Assembly (NCBI GenBank): GCA_947626355.1
Contig: CANQRV010000033.1
Span: forward strand, 1-32,619
Reading direction: 5' to 3'
From: an uncultured Muribaculaceae bacterium
Lineage (GTDB): Bacteria > Bacteroidota > Bacteroidia > Bacteroidales > Muribaculaceae
DNA length: 32,619 nucleotides
Part shown: piece by piece, positions 16,124 to 24,338 of the stretch
How the letters are laid out: each line of letters starts with the position of its first letter
How positions within the stretch are numbered: the stretch's first letter is position 1
Notes under the pieces: model-generated
The model's database searches: none
Told to the model about the DNA's origin: nothing
The model's input: the letters and a program-made list of their open reading frames with translations, nothing else
Made by a program: the position numbers and the translations under genes

Positions 16124-17905
16124 TCAGATGGAGCGGATGTAGTCGTCGAGTGAATCCTCTTTTGTGAGTCCGAGCTTCTTGCGGATACGGTAGCGGTTGG
16201 TGTTGACGCTCGCCGGGGAGACGGAGAGCATCGAGGCGATGTCTTTTGCACGCATGCCGATGCGGAGATAGGCGCATAGGCGGAGGTCGTTCTCTGTGAG
16301 CTCTTCGGATGCGGCCTTAAGCTTGGTGAAGAAATTAGGATGTACGGAGTCGAAATGCACCTTGAAGCGCGACCACTCGTCATCGCCCCTCAGGCTGTCG
16401 CTTATCATGGAGTTGACCTGCCGCACATATTCATCCGGAATCCGACGGTCGTCCGAATATTGCCGTGTCAGCTCCCCTATCTGTTGCAGCACATCGTTCT
16501 TGTTTGACAGAAGCAGCACCGAGGAGCTGATCTCGCAATCCTTCTGCTTGATGTCCCTTTCGAAATTCTCCAGATTGAGGCGCTTTATAATCATCTCCTG
16601 CTCGAGATTGGAGCGCAACTCGCGGTTCTCGATTTTCCGGAGCTTACTCCGCTGGAGAATGTAGATCACCACGCCGCCGGCAGCGAGGAGCACGACAACA
16701 AGGACAAGCAGAATAATGAAAAAGTGGCTTTTGGCGTTTCTGGCATCCTGCTCCATGCGGGCGATCTGCGTTTTCTGACGGTTGATTGCCTCACGGGCCC
16801 TTGCCTTTGGAATCTCGGCGGCGCGGAGAGTAGCTATGTCGCGCTCGGTGGCCTTGAGATGCTTTTTCAGATAAAGGAAGGCGAGAATGCTGTTGCCCTT
16901 TGCCTCATAGGCGGCAGAAAGAAGCTTATAGAGGTCGGTCTCCCAGTATTCGTTTCTGAAGCGTTCACTGTTTCCCTCCGCTTTCTTGAGAAGCGCAAGT
17001 GAAGCATCCACCTCCCCCTTGATGAGCATGGTCTGGGCCTCCTTCAGGTCGAGGATGATCTTAAGCAGGAAATTGTCGGGGAGCATATCGGCAATCATCT
17101 TCTTGCCGGCTGATACATACCGGAGAGCGCTGTCGGGAAGATTCATTGAGTTGAATATGGTGGCCATTTTGTCGTAAGCCTGCACAGTCATTCCGGGATC
17201 ATCCGCACCTTCGGCAATCGATTTCCGGAACAGGCGAAGCTGAGCCTCCTCATCCTTGGCGAATGTCGCCTCGAAATAGTGGATGCGGTTGGAGGGATAT
17301 CCGGCTTTGCGGTAATGTGAGTCGGCAAGACGTATCTCCTCTATGGCGAGGTCTGGCTCGCTGATGTTGAAATAGTTGAGGCCCATCAGCAGGTGTGCGT
17401 TGCCGAGGAAGTAATCGTCGCCGTATTTCTCGAACACAGGGATTGCCTCCTGAAGTAGCTGATAGGTGACGAAATAGTTGCCTATCCGGTCATGGTTTCC
17501 TGCAAGCTGATACGTGAGGCAGGCGCGGTCGTAGTCATACTCGGAAGGGATAGAAGTCCGGAGCCTCTCAAGGATTGTGATGCAGCTGTCGGGAGCGGCG
17601 TTGATCTGGTTGGCCCTTATCTTCCAGAGCGAGGCCCGGGCCTTGAGCACCGGGTCACCGCTTCGGGACGCGATACGGGAGAGTTGAACAATGTTCTCCA
17701 CGTTTCGCGCCGCGGGGACGCGGTTGAACTCGTTGGTGAGCACCTGGCGGGCGATGGAGTCGAACACGGCATCCACCTGAGTAAACAGGTAAGGAGTCGG
17801 CTTTGCCTTGGCAGCCGGGGAAGCGACCGGCATAAGGAGCGAGATGATCGCGACAACCGCAACCAGCAGGGATTCAATATATGATGTAAGACCGTTTTGT
17901 GGCAT
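16124..17905 (-). CDS. TPR-containing transmembrane regulator with LuxR-type HTH
   Basis: A 593-residue protein. An N-terminal hydrophobic segment (about 11-31) acts as signal or anchor. Residues about 40-370 are helical TPR-like repeats (GNAHLLMGLNYFNISEPDLAIEEI, YDKMATIFNSMNLPDSALRYVSAGK, YKLLSAAYEAKGNSILAFLYLKKH). A transmembrane helix lies at about 402-425, then a coiled coil (about 427-475), and a C-terminal LuxR-like helix-turn-helix (ELTENDLRLCAYLRIGMRAKDIASMLSVSPASVNTNRYRIRKKLGL). The topology puts the TPR part in the periplasm and the DNA-binding part in the cytoplasm: a one-protein membrane sensor-regulator. It is divergent from an AraC gene and upstream of the Omp28/giant T9SS pair, its likely targets. 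Confidence 0.82.
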   Translation of the reverse strand: MPQNGLTSYIESLLVAVVAIISLLMPVASPAAKAKPTPYLFTQVDAVFDSIARQVLTNEFNRVPAARNVENIVQLSRIASRSGDPVLKARASLWKIRANQINAAPDSCITILERLRTSIPSEYDYDRACLTYQLAGNHDRIGNYFVTYQLLQEAIPVFEKYGDDYFLGNAHLLMGLNYFNISEPDLAIEEIRLADSHYRKAGYPSNRIHYFEATFAKDEEAQLRLFRKSIAEGADDPGMTVQAYDKMATIFNSMNLPDSALRYVSAGKKMIADMLPDNFLLKIILDLKEAQTMLIKGEVDASLALLKKAEGNSERFRNEYWETDLYKLLSAAYEAKGNSILAFLYLKKHLKATERDIATLRAAEIPKARAREAINRQKTQIARMEQDARNAKSHFFIILLVLVVVLLAAGGVVIYILQRSKLRKIENRELRSNLEQEMIIKRLNLENFERDIKQKDCEISSSVLLLSNKNDVLQQIGELTRQYSDDRRIPDEYVRQVNSMISDSLRGDDEWSRFKVHFDSVHPNFFTKLKAASEELTENDLRLCAYLRIGMRAKDIASMLSVSPASVNTNRYRIRKKLGLTKEDSLDDYIRSI

Positions 17906-17990
17906 TTTCGTGTGTCAGGATTATTCAGCCCGTGTTTTATTGCGTAAAATTATAAGAATTTATTCAATAAACCAAATTTATTTTAAGCCA

Positions 17991-18060
17991 TAACGGCTGT
18001 TTTTGGAGCATAATGCGTTTTTTAACGCCTGATTGTCCACAAAGGCATAATATAACGGCG
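17991..18060. promoter_or_regulatory. Phased TAACGSC repeats between divergent regulators
   Basis: TAACGGC (17991), TAACGCC (18023) and TAACGGC (18053) lie in the same orientation 32 and 30 bases apart, about three helical turns each. GCATAAT occurs at 18008-18014 and 18045-18051 between them. A TAAATTTG -7-like box for the leftward regulator is at 17980-17973, without a good -33 box. The repeats may bind one of the flanking regulators. Confidence 0.4.
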
Positions 18061-18112
18061 TTCCATTCTTTATATATATGCTCAAGACACGGACCCGGAA
18101 AAAGCATCACAC

Positions 18113-19000
18113 ATGGCCACCACACTCACCGACATCTCCATCGAAAGGCTTCTGCACATGAAGGCTTCGGTCAGACTCACATCCTATAATGACGCTATCG
18201 TGATAATCGACGACATCAGCCAGCTGAGTCTCTTCAGGGAGCCGACGCGCATCAATGCCATATGCATGTTCGTGTGTCTGGAAGGAGAGGTCGAGAGCCG
18301 GGCGAATCTCGAGAGCATCACCCTTCACGCCAACAGCATGAGCCTTCATCTGCCGGGCGACATAATACAGGTTACTGCGAGCCGGGGCATGAAGGGATTC
18401 GCCATACTCATCTCCAATGAATACCAGCGTCAGCTCAAGATAGATTTCAGGCTCCGGACGCAGGCATACATCAACCTGCGCGGCAACACCATAATCCAGA
18501 TGCCGGAAGAAGAGACCCGACTGCTCGAGCCATATCTCGTGTTGCTGCGCAAGAATATCAAGGAAGGAAACGGAGAAGTGATACGGAGTCTGAGCGAGGC
18601 CCTCTCCCACACAGTGCTCCTCGCCATGAGCAAAGCCCAGGCGGAAAGGGCTCCGGAGAAGACATCGACGACACGCGGCCAGCAGATCTTCAGCCGGTTT
18701 ATGGAGCTTCTCACAGACTACCATACCAGTGAGCGCAGCCTGTCGTTTTACGCGGAAAAGCTGTGCCTGACACCCAAATACATGTCGGCCATGGTGAAGG
18801 GGTACACAGGGAAAGGGGCGCTCGACTGGATCAATGAATATGTGGTGCTGGAAGCCAAGATCCTGCTGGGCAACACCGACCTTAACGTGCAGCAGATCGC
18901 CTACCGGCTCAACTTCCCCACCCAGTCGGCGTTCGGCAAATATTTCAGGCAGCAGACCGGCATGAGCCCCAGGAATTACCGACAGAGACATGGAGATTGA
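18113..19000 (+). CDS. AraC family transcriptional regulator
   Basis: A 295-residue cytoplasmic protein. Residues about 15-175 form an AraC-type N-terminal sensing domain with cupin-like beta content (INAICMFVCLEGEVESRANLE, SMSLHLPGDIIQVTA). Residues about 195-290 hold the double helix-turn-helix: RSLSFYAEKLCLTPKYMSAMVKGYTG and VQQIAYRLNFPTQSAFGKYFRQQTGMSPRNYR. No membrane segment. It starts 207 bases from the divergent TPR-LuxR gene and ends 48 bases before the TPR-AraC gene, which has its own promoter. The ATG at 18113 gives the expected length. It probably controls neighbouring surface-protein genes; the effector is unknown. Confidence 0.88.
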   Translation: MATTLTDISIERLLHMKASVRLTSYNDAIVIIDDISQLSLFREPTRINAICMFVCLEGEVESRANLESITLHANSMSLHLPGDIIQVTASRGMKGFAILISNEYQRQLKIDFRLRTQAYINLRGNTIIQMPEEETRLLEPYLVLLRKNIKEGNGEVIRSLSEALSHTVLLAMSKAQAERAPEKTSTTRGQQIFSRFMELLTDYHTSERSLSFYAEKLCLTPKYMSAMVKGYTGKGALDWINEYVVLEAKILLGNTDLNVQQIAYRLNFPTQSAFGKYFRQQTGMSPRNYRQRHGD

Positions 19001-19012
19001 TGGAGCAGGATG

Positions 19013-19043
19013 TTTGGAATCTCAGGATTTTGAACTAATTTTG
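19013..19043 (+). promoter_or_regulatory. Promoter placing the start of transcription at the ATG of the TPR-AraC gene
   Basis: TTTG (19013-19016), a 19-base spacer and TAATTTTG (19036-19043) fit TTTG-N19-TAnnTTTG exactly. The ATG at 19049 is only 5 bases beyond the last G, so the transcript may be leaderless. Confidence 0.65.
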
Positions 19044-19048
19044 CGTAC

Positions 19049-20755
19049 ATGAACAGACCGGCATCGATACTTCTCCTCATAATTTCCATCATCACCATCA
19101 TATCAACCCCTGGCTGCGGCAGCGGCCAGGCCGGCAAAGACACCGACAGAAGCCTTGAGATCATGAAGCGCTTCTGGCACGACAAGCTGAGCGCCGGAGA
19201 GATGGACTCCGTGGTATACGTCACGCGGAAATACTACAACAATATAAAAGGAAGCGGGAGCGACGCCGAGGCGCTGGCCGGGCTTCAGCTCTCACAGGCA
19301 TTCACCATCCTGGAGAACAAAGACTCAGCCGAAAAATACCTTTCGGAAATAGCGCCTCTGGCAAAGGATGCCCCCGACCCTATGGCCAGACTGCTCTACC
19401 ACCATATCAAAGGCTCGCTCGCCCTGAAATACAGACTGAGCTATCCGGAAGCCCTGAGCTCATTCCACGAGGGATACCGGGAGGCGAGAAAGGCGGGAAA
19501 CCAGATGGCGATGGTCACGATGCTCGCCAATATAGGCTACATATATTACATACTCGACGACCCCAACGGCATGGACTACGCCCGGGAGGCAGTGTCGATA
19601 CTGTCGACCGCCGACGCCGACATAGTGTCGCGGTCGCAGGCGTATATGGGGCTCGCCCTCATGCAGGTGACCAACAACCTGTATCCCGAAGCGCTCGCCA
19701 CCCTCGACCATATCGACAGCCTCATACTGGAGCACGACCTCCGGCAGCTCGCCCCCCTGTCGTTTACCACACGCGGCGACATCCTCTCGCGCCAGGGCAG
19801 ACTCCGGGAAGCTGAAAAGGAATACAGAAAGGCAATCGAGCTGCGGGAATATGCCGAACCGAGTTTCGGAGTGCTGGCGCTGATGCGCTACGGGCGCCTA
19901 AAAGAGAGGCAGAAAGACCTGAGAGAAGCCGAGCGGCTCTACAGCAACGCGCTCGCCATCTCGATGTCATTCCGGAATCTCGAGTTTCGCGCCGACATAA
20001 TACTCGCCCTCGCGAAACTCCACTCGCGTCTCGGCAATAAGGAAGAAGCCCTGTCTTTCTTCCATCAATACCACAACCTGAACGACAGCCTTCAGAAAAA
20101 CCGGATGGTGCAGGATTTCAACAGCCTCGTGACAACCAACCTCCGTCTGGAGAAGGAAAATGAAGTGCATAAATACAAGATCAGGAATCTCCGCACCCAA
20201 CGCATCGCCACGATATGCATATCGCTGCTGACAGTGCTCACCGTAGTCCTCATCTCGATGGCCGTCACCCACAGAAGACAAAGAAAGCTCCACGAGGCGA
20301 CAGTGAGACGCCTGCTCGACAACCGCCCCGTTGTCATGACCGGGCTGCCCGAGGGCGCCAAAGAAGAAACGAAAGCGGCAGCCGACGACTCCCTGAGAGA
20401 CGTGTTCCAGAACATCGAATGCAAAATGAGGACGGAAAAGGCATACCGCGACAGCAACATATCGCTGGAATCTCTCGCGGCATCGCTCGGCAGCAACCGC
20501 ACCTATGTCTCCAAAGCCGTCAATGCCTGCGCGGGCGTATCGTTCAGCAGATATATCAACGCCTTCAGGATATCTGACGCAATGGCCATACTATCCGACC
20601 ACACTAGGGACGTGAGGGTGAAGGAGCTTGCCGCCGAACTGGGGTTCAGCTCCGACTCCGTATTCTCGAAAACCTTCAAAAAAGATGTGGGGATGTCGCC
20701 CATGGAATTCCGCAAATCAGCCCTGTCGATAGCAAAAAACGACGGAATCTCATGA
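19049..20755 (+). CDS. TPR-containing transmembrane regulator with AraC-type HTH
   Basis: A 568-residue protein. The hydrophobic N-terminus (about residues 5-22, ending PGC) is a signal anchor or weak lipoprotein signal. Residues about 30-370 are TPR-like helices (LREAEKEYRKAIELREYAEPSF, LRLEKENEVHKYK at the end). A transmembrane helix lies near 390-413 (IATICISLLTVLTVVLISMAV). The cytoplasmic C-terminus (about 450-560) is an AraC double helix-turn-helix (ISLESLAASLGSNRTYVSKAVN; VKELAAELGFSSDSVFSKTFKKDVGMSPMEFRK). It has the same layout as the TPR-LuxR protein at 16124-17905 but with a different DNA-binding module. It lies upstream of the second giant-protein/Omp28 pair, its likely target. 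Confidence 0.83.
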   Translation: MNRPASILLLIISIITIISTPGCGSGQAGKDTDRSLEIMKRFWHDKLSAGEMDSVVYVTRKYYNNIKGSGSDAEALAGLQLSQAFTILENKDSAEKYLSEIAPLAKDAPDPMARLLYHHIKGSLALKYRLSYPEALSSFHEGYREARKAGNQMAMVTMLANIGYIYYILDDPNGMDYAREAVSILSTADADIVSRSQAYMGLALMQVTNNLYPEALATLDHIDSLILEHDLRQLAPLSFTTRGDILSRQGRLREAEKEYRKAIELREYAEPSFGVLALMRYGRLKERQKDLREAERLYSNALAISMSFRNLEFRADIILALAKLHSRLGNKEEALSFFHQYHNLNDSLQKNRMVQDFNSLVTTNLRLEKENEVHKYKIRNLRTQRIATICISLLTVLTVVLISMAVTHRRQRKLHEATVRRLLDNRPVVMTGLPEGAKEETKAAADDSLRDVFQNIECKMRTEKAYRDSNISLESLAASLGSNRTYVSKAVNACAGVSFSRYINAFRISDAMAILSDHTRDVRVKELAAELGFSSDSVFSKTFKKDVGMSPMEFRKSALSIAKNDGIS

Positions 20756-20814
20756 CAAATCATATATTTTACGAATTAACATGACAATTATTTTCCGTTT
20801 ATGGCATCTATAAG

Positions 20815-20822
20815 TAATTTTG
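20815..20822 (+). promoter_or_regulatory. Possible -7 box for the second giant T9SS protein gene
   Basis: TAATTTTG matches TAnnTTTG, but no TTTG is present at the right distance upstream. Transcription from here would give a leader of about 110 bases before the ATG at 20937. An activator could replace the missing -33 box. Confidence 0.35.
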
Positions 20823-20936
20823 GCTACCGGAAATTCCACCCGGAACCATAGTTACAACAAACCTGACGGGCTGCTTCAATCCGGTTCAAGCGTCTGTCAC
20901 GGCAATACCAACATCAGAACCGGCCAACGACAATAT

Positions 20937-23900
20937 ATGAGGAAATATACAAATCTCTATGTCGCCACTCTTCTGGGCAGCGGAGCCGCTTTATGCATAG
21001 GCGCCGCATCGGGGATATCAGCTCCGTTGAAACCCATAAAGCACGTCGCGGTGGAGCAAGGATTCACCACACGCATGGCGAGCCGCGATGACAACACACC
21101 ATGGCGGGTGACTTCAGGAGGGTCGAGCCTGTTCGGCTTCATGTCGTCGTCAGACGTAAGCTCGATGAATCCGCCCAGGGGCGTGTATGAAATAGGCCAG
21201 TATGGCGAGACCACCATGGTCTACACCGATCCGGCGGCGCAGTATTACGATAAATTCAGCTGCGCGTTCCTTCTGGACGGCTGTCTCTACGGCTACGCGG
21301 AGGCATATTTCAGCGATGATTTCTCCAACTTCGGCTCGCCCGCATTCCTGAAAGTGGATTTCGCGACCGGCGAGGTGCTGGAGAAAGTGGATATCGACTC
21401 CACCATCAGCTGGGTATCCCCTCCCGCCTACAACCCCGAAGACGGATACTTCTATTTCTTCACCAGAAACTACGAGCTCGCGAGGGCCACTACCGCCAAT
21501 CCCACGGAAATGGAGATAGTGAAGCAATATGACGATTTCATGGACAACGTGATCTCACTCGCCTACTGCCCCAAAGACAAGGCTCTCTACGGAGTAAACC
21601 TCAACCAACGGTTTGTGAGGATAGACTTCGACGGCACGCAGAGCGTGATAAGCGACATCCCCGACAAGAACGCCCACGGCACGTTCCAGGCCGCCATGGC
21701 ATACGCACCGGCCGAAGACATCTTCTACTGGACCTATCAGAGCAACGACGGCACGACGAGTCTGTATACCGTAACCACCGACGGACTCTTCAACTTCGAG
21801 TGCTCGCTCGATGAGAACGCCTTTTTCGACTGGTTTGTATGTCCCGACACGAAAATAATACCCGGCGCTCCGGAAAGCCCCGTAATCCGCGGAATAGAAT
21901 TCCCCGAAGGCTCACTGTCGGGAAGCGTATCGTTCACTATGCCGGAGCAGACACAGGACGGCAATCCGCTGCCTGACAGCGTCGACTGGGAAGTGAGCGT
22001 CGACGGCATGGCGGCGGCGCAGGGCCAGGCGGCCCCCGGCAGCGATGTATCAGCCGAGATCACCGGACTCGAGACGGGCAACCACGAGTTTGGCGTGACA
22101 GTCTCCGCCAACGGGAAATCGAGCGAGACCCAGACCCGCAGGATGTGGATAGGCCCCGACATCCCGATGGCTCCGAAATCAGTGACGCTCACGCAGGAAG
22201 AGATCAGCTGGGAGGCCACCTCCGCCGGCGTTCACGGCGGCTATGTGGATCTCGAAGGCCTGGTCTATAACGTGCGTATCGAGAATCTGGACGGCGACAC
22301 CGTGTTCGCGACAACCACCACAGCCACGACCACAACCTATCGGCTTGATAATCCGGCAGACCTCTCCCTATATACCGCATATGTGTCGGCGACGAGCAAC
22401 GGAATAGAGAGCGCGGAATCAAGCTCCGACGGCCTCCAGATGGGCGAGGCCATGACTCTCCCCGTGCATTTTACCCCTACAAAGGCCGAATTCGGAATGA
22501 TGACAGTCTTCGACAGGAACGATGACTATAACGGATGGACATGGAACGACGAGAGAAGCGCCATCTACTCCGGCTATTCCTTCGACGCCGATATGGACGA
22601 CTATCTGTTTCTGCCGGCCATAAGCTTCGACAGCACCGACAGGATATACGAGGTGTCGCTCGATGCCTCGGCATGGTCGCCCAACTTCACCGGGGAATAC
22701 CTCGACGTGGTGCTTGCCATAGAGCCGAATTACGACGGAGTGATCGAAAGTCTGGTGGAACGCACGGAAATACCATGCGCCTACGACCAGCAGGGGCAGC
22801 AGGTGTCGCCGTGGAAAAGGCTTCAGGGATATTTCAAGGTCTACGAGCCCGGAACCTATTACATCGGAATCCACTGCTCGTCGGCAGCCGAGATGGCCGG
22901 CGTGCTCATCCGCGATATCAATGTGGAAGACGGCGCCGTGACCGATTCCAGTCCCACCACTGCGGAAGACATCATCCTGACAGCGGCACCGGAAGGCAAG
23001 CTCTCAACGACAGTGGAGTTCAGATTCCCGACAACCACCAATGCGGGCTCTCCGATTCCCGAAGGTGAAGAACTGACAGCGACTATCGACAGTCCGGTCG
23101 AGACAGTGACCGTGACAGGCATCGCAGGCGCCACCGCCGAAGCCACACTGGCCACCAACCAGGGAGAGAACGAAATCGGAATCATCGTATCCAACAGCAA
23201 CGGAGAGAACAGCTTCAGAGCCACCGCCAAGGTATTCACAGGCCAGACAGTGCCCTCCAACGTCACCAACGTAAGCGGAACGGTGTCTGACGACATGCTT
23301 CACCTCACATTGACCTGGAAGGCTCCGGCCACCGGCGAAAACGGAGGATATATCGATCCGTCGCAGCTCACATACAACATCTACAGGTATGACCCCACGG
23401 GAATACCGTCGAACTGGATACCGATCGAGAAAGGACTGACCGAATGCACATACACCTTCACCCCGGAGACACAGGACTATTACCATATCGCTATAGAGCC
23501 AGTGAATATCGCCGGAGCGGGCCCGATGATGTCGGGATCGGCATGGGTAGGTCCGGCATACACGCTGCCCTACTCCGATGATTTCTCGGATCCCTACAAC
23601 ATCTACCAGACGAAGCCCTGGAGGATCTTCACCAACGGATATTACGCCGAATGGACGTTCATATACCTCAAGGACATCGATGCCACCCTGTATGGCGACG
23701 ACAACGACAAGGTGGCGATGTACTGCAGCGGAGTGGAGGGCACGGCAGGACGCGTCTCCATGCCGAGATTCACTACGCTCAACACAGATGTCGCGAGCCT
23801 CACGCTCAACACCTATACCGGCAGCCGCGCGGCCAAGGTGACGCTCTACGGATATTCGACCCACCATTCAGACCAGCTGCTGCCGATCGGAACGCTGCCC

Positions 23901-24269
23901 GTGAACGACGGTGAGGAGATCAGGGCGGTGACATTCGACCTTCCCGAGACCCTGCTTGGAGAGGAATGGGTGCAGATAATCATCGATACCGAGATAGAAG
24001 ACGAGGGCGACTATTTCGCCATGACCTCCGCAGCGGTGTCTCCTACAAGCGGAATCGCCGCCAATCATGTAGCCACCGGCTCGATCCTGGCTGGCCACAA
24101 CAGCATCAGGCTGATCAATCTCAAAGACGCCGAATACTCGGTGTCGACCGCCGACGGACGGGTCGTGGACTCCGGACGTGTAGCCGGCGACGACATGAGG
24201 CTGACAGTGCCGGCAGGCGTCTACGTGGTGAAAGCGGGCGCCAAGACACTCAAGACTATAGTGAGATGA
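20937..24269 (+). CDS. Large T9SS-sorted surface protein with FN3 and choice-of-anchor J modules
   Basis: A 1110-residue exported protein. The signal peptide (about 1-29, LYVATLLGSGAALCIGAASG) starts at the ATG at 20937; the frame is open further upstream, but that part has no signal. Residues about 50-300 carry propeller-like blades (FLKVDFATGEVLEKV, LYGVNLNQRFVRIDFDG). FN3-type domains and choice-of-anchor J-like jelly rolls alternate after that (NDDYNGWTWNDERSAIYSGY; LPYSDDFSDPYNIYQTKPW). The last 65 residues are a T9SS-like C-terminal domain (EYSVSTADGRVV, VPAGVYVVKAG, KTLKTIVR). Layout parallels the 1540-residue protein at 9387-14009, but the CarboxypepD-like modules are lacking. It is followed by an Omp28-like gene. 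The ligand is unknown. Confidence 0.86.
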   Translation: MRKYTNLYVATLLGSGAALCIGAASGISAPLKPIKHVAVEQGFTTRMASRDDNTPWRVTSGGSSLFGFMSSSDVSSMNPPRGVYEIGQYGETTMVYTDPAAQYYDKFSCAFLLDGCLYGYAEAYFSDDFSNFGSPAFLKVDFATGEVLEKVDIDSTISWVSPPAYNPEDGYFYFFTRNYELARATTANPTEMEIVKQYDDFMDNVISLAYCPKDKALYGVNLNQRFVRIDFDGTQSVISDIPDKNAHGTFQAAMAYAPAEDIFYWTYQSNDGTTSLYTVTTDGLFNFECSLDENAFFDWFVCPDTKIIPGAPESPVIRGIEFPEGSLSGSVSFTMPEQTQDGNPLPDSVDWEVSVDGMAAAQGQAAPGSDVSAEITGLETGNHEFGVTVSANGKSSETQTRRMWIGPDIPMAPKSVTLTQEEISWEATSAGVHGGYVDLEGLVYNVRIENLDGDTVFATTTTATTTTYRLDNPADLSLYTAYVSATSNGIESAESSSDGLQMGEAMTLPVHFTPTKAEFGMMTVFDRNDDYNGWTWNDERSAIYSGYSFDADMDDYLFLPAISFDSTDRIYEVSLDASAWSPNFTGEYLDVVLAIEPNYDGVIESLVERTEIPCAYDQQGQQVSPWKRLQGYFKVYEPGTYYIGIHCSSAAEMAGVLIRDINVEDGAVTDSSPTTAEDIILTAAPEGKLSTTVEFRFPTTTNAGSPIPEGEELTATIDSPVETVTVTGIAGATAEATLATNQGENEIGIIVSNSNGENSFRATAKVFTGQTVPSNVTNVSGTVSDDMLHLTLTWKAPATGENGGYIDPSQLTYNIYRYDPTGIPSNWIPIEKGLTECTYTFTPETQDYYHIAIEPVNIAGAGPMMSGSAWVGPAYTLPYSDDFSDPYNIYQTKPWRIFTNGYYAEWTFIYLKDIDATLYGDDNDKVAMYCSGVEGTAGRVSMPRFTTLNTDVASLTLNTYTGSRAAKVTLYGYSTHHSDQLLPIGTLPVNDGEEIRAVTFDLPETLLGEEWVQIIIDTEIEDEGDYFAMTSAAVSPTSGIAANHVATGSILAGHNSIRLINLKDAEYSVSTADGRVVDSGRVAGDDMRLTVPAGVYVVKAGAKTLKTIVR

Positions 24270-24292
24270 CAATCTCCGGATGACCAACCATC

Positions 24293-24321
24293 GGGAAGGG
24301 GTGTCGTATCCACCCCTTCCC
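24293..24321 (+). other. Strong intercistronic hairpin
   Basis: GGGAAGGGGTG pairs with CACCCCTTCCC over 11 bp around a 7-base loop in the 69-base gap between the two T9SS genes. No T-tract follows, so it is more likely a processing or attenuation element that tunes the Omp28-like gene than a full terminator. Confidence 0.6.
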
Positions 24322-24338
24322 TATCAATATCAGACAAC

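Noticed and set aside
18107-18991. A 294-codon minus-strand frame opposite the AraC gene
   Set aside because: The plus strand shows complete AraC motifs; the minus frame is its antisense shadow.
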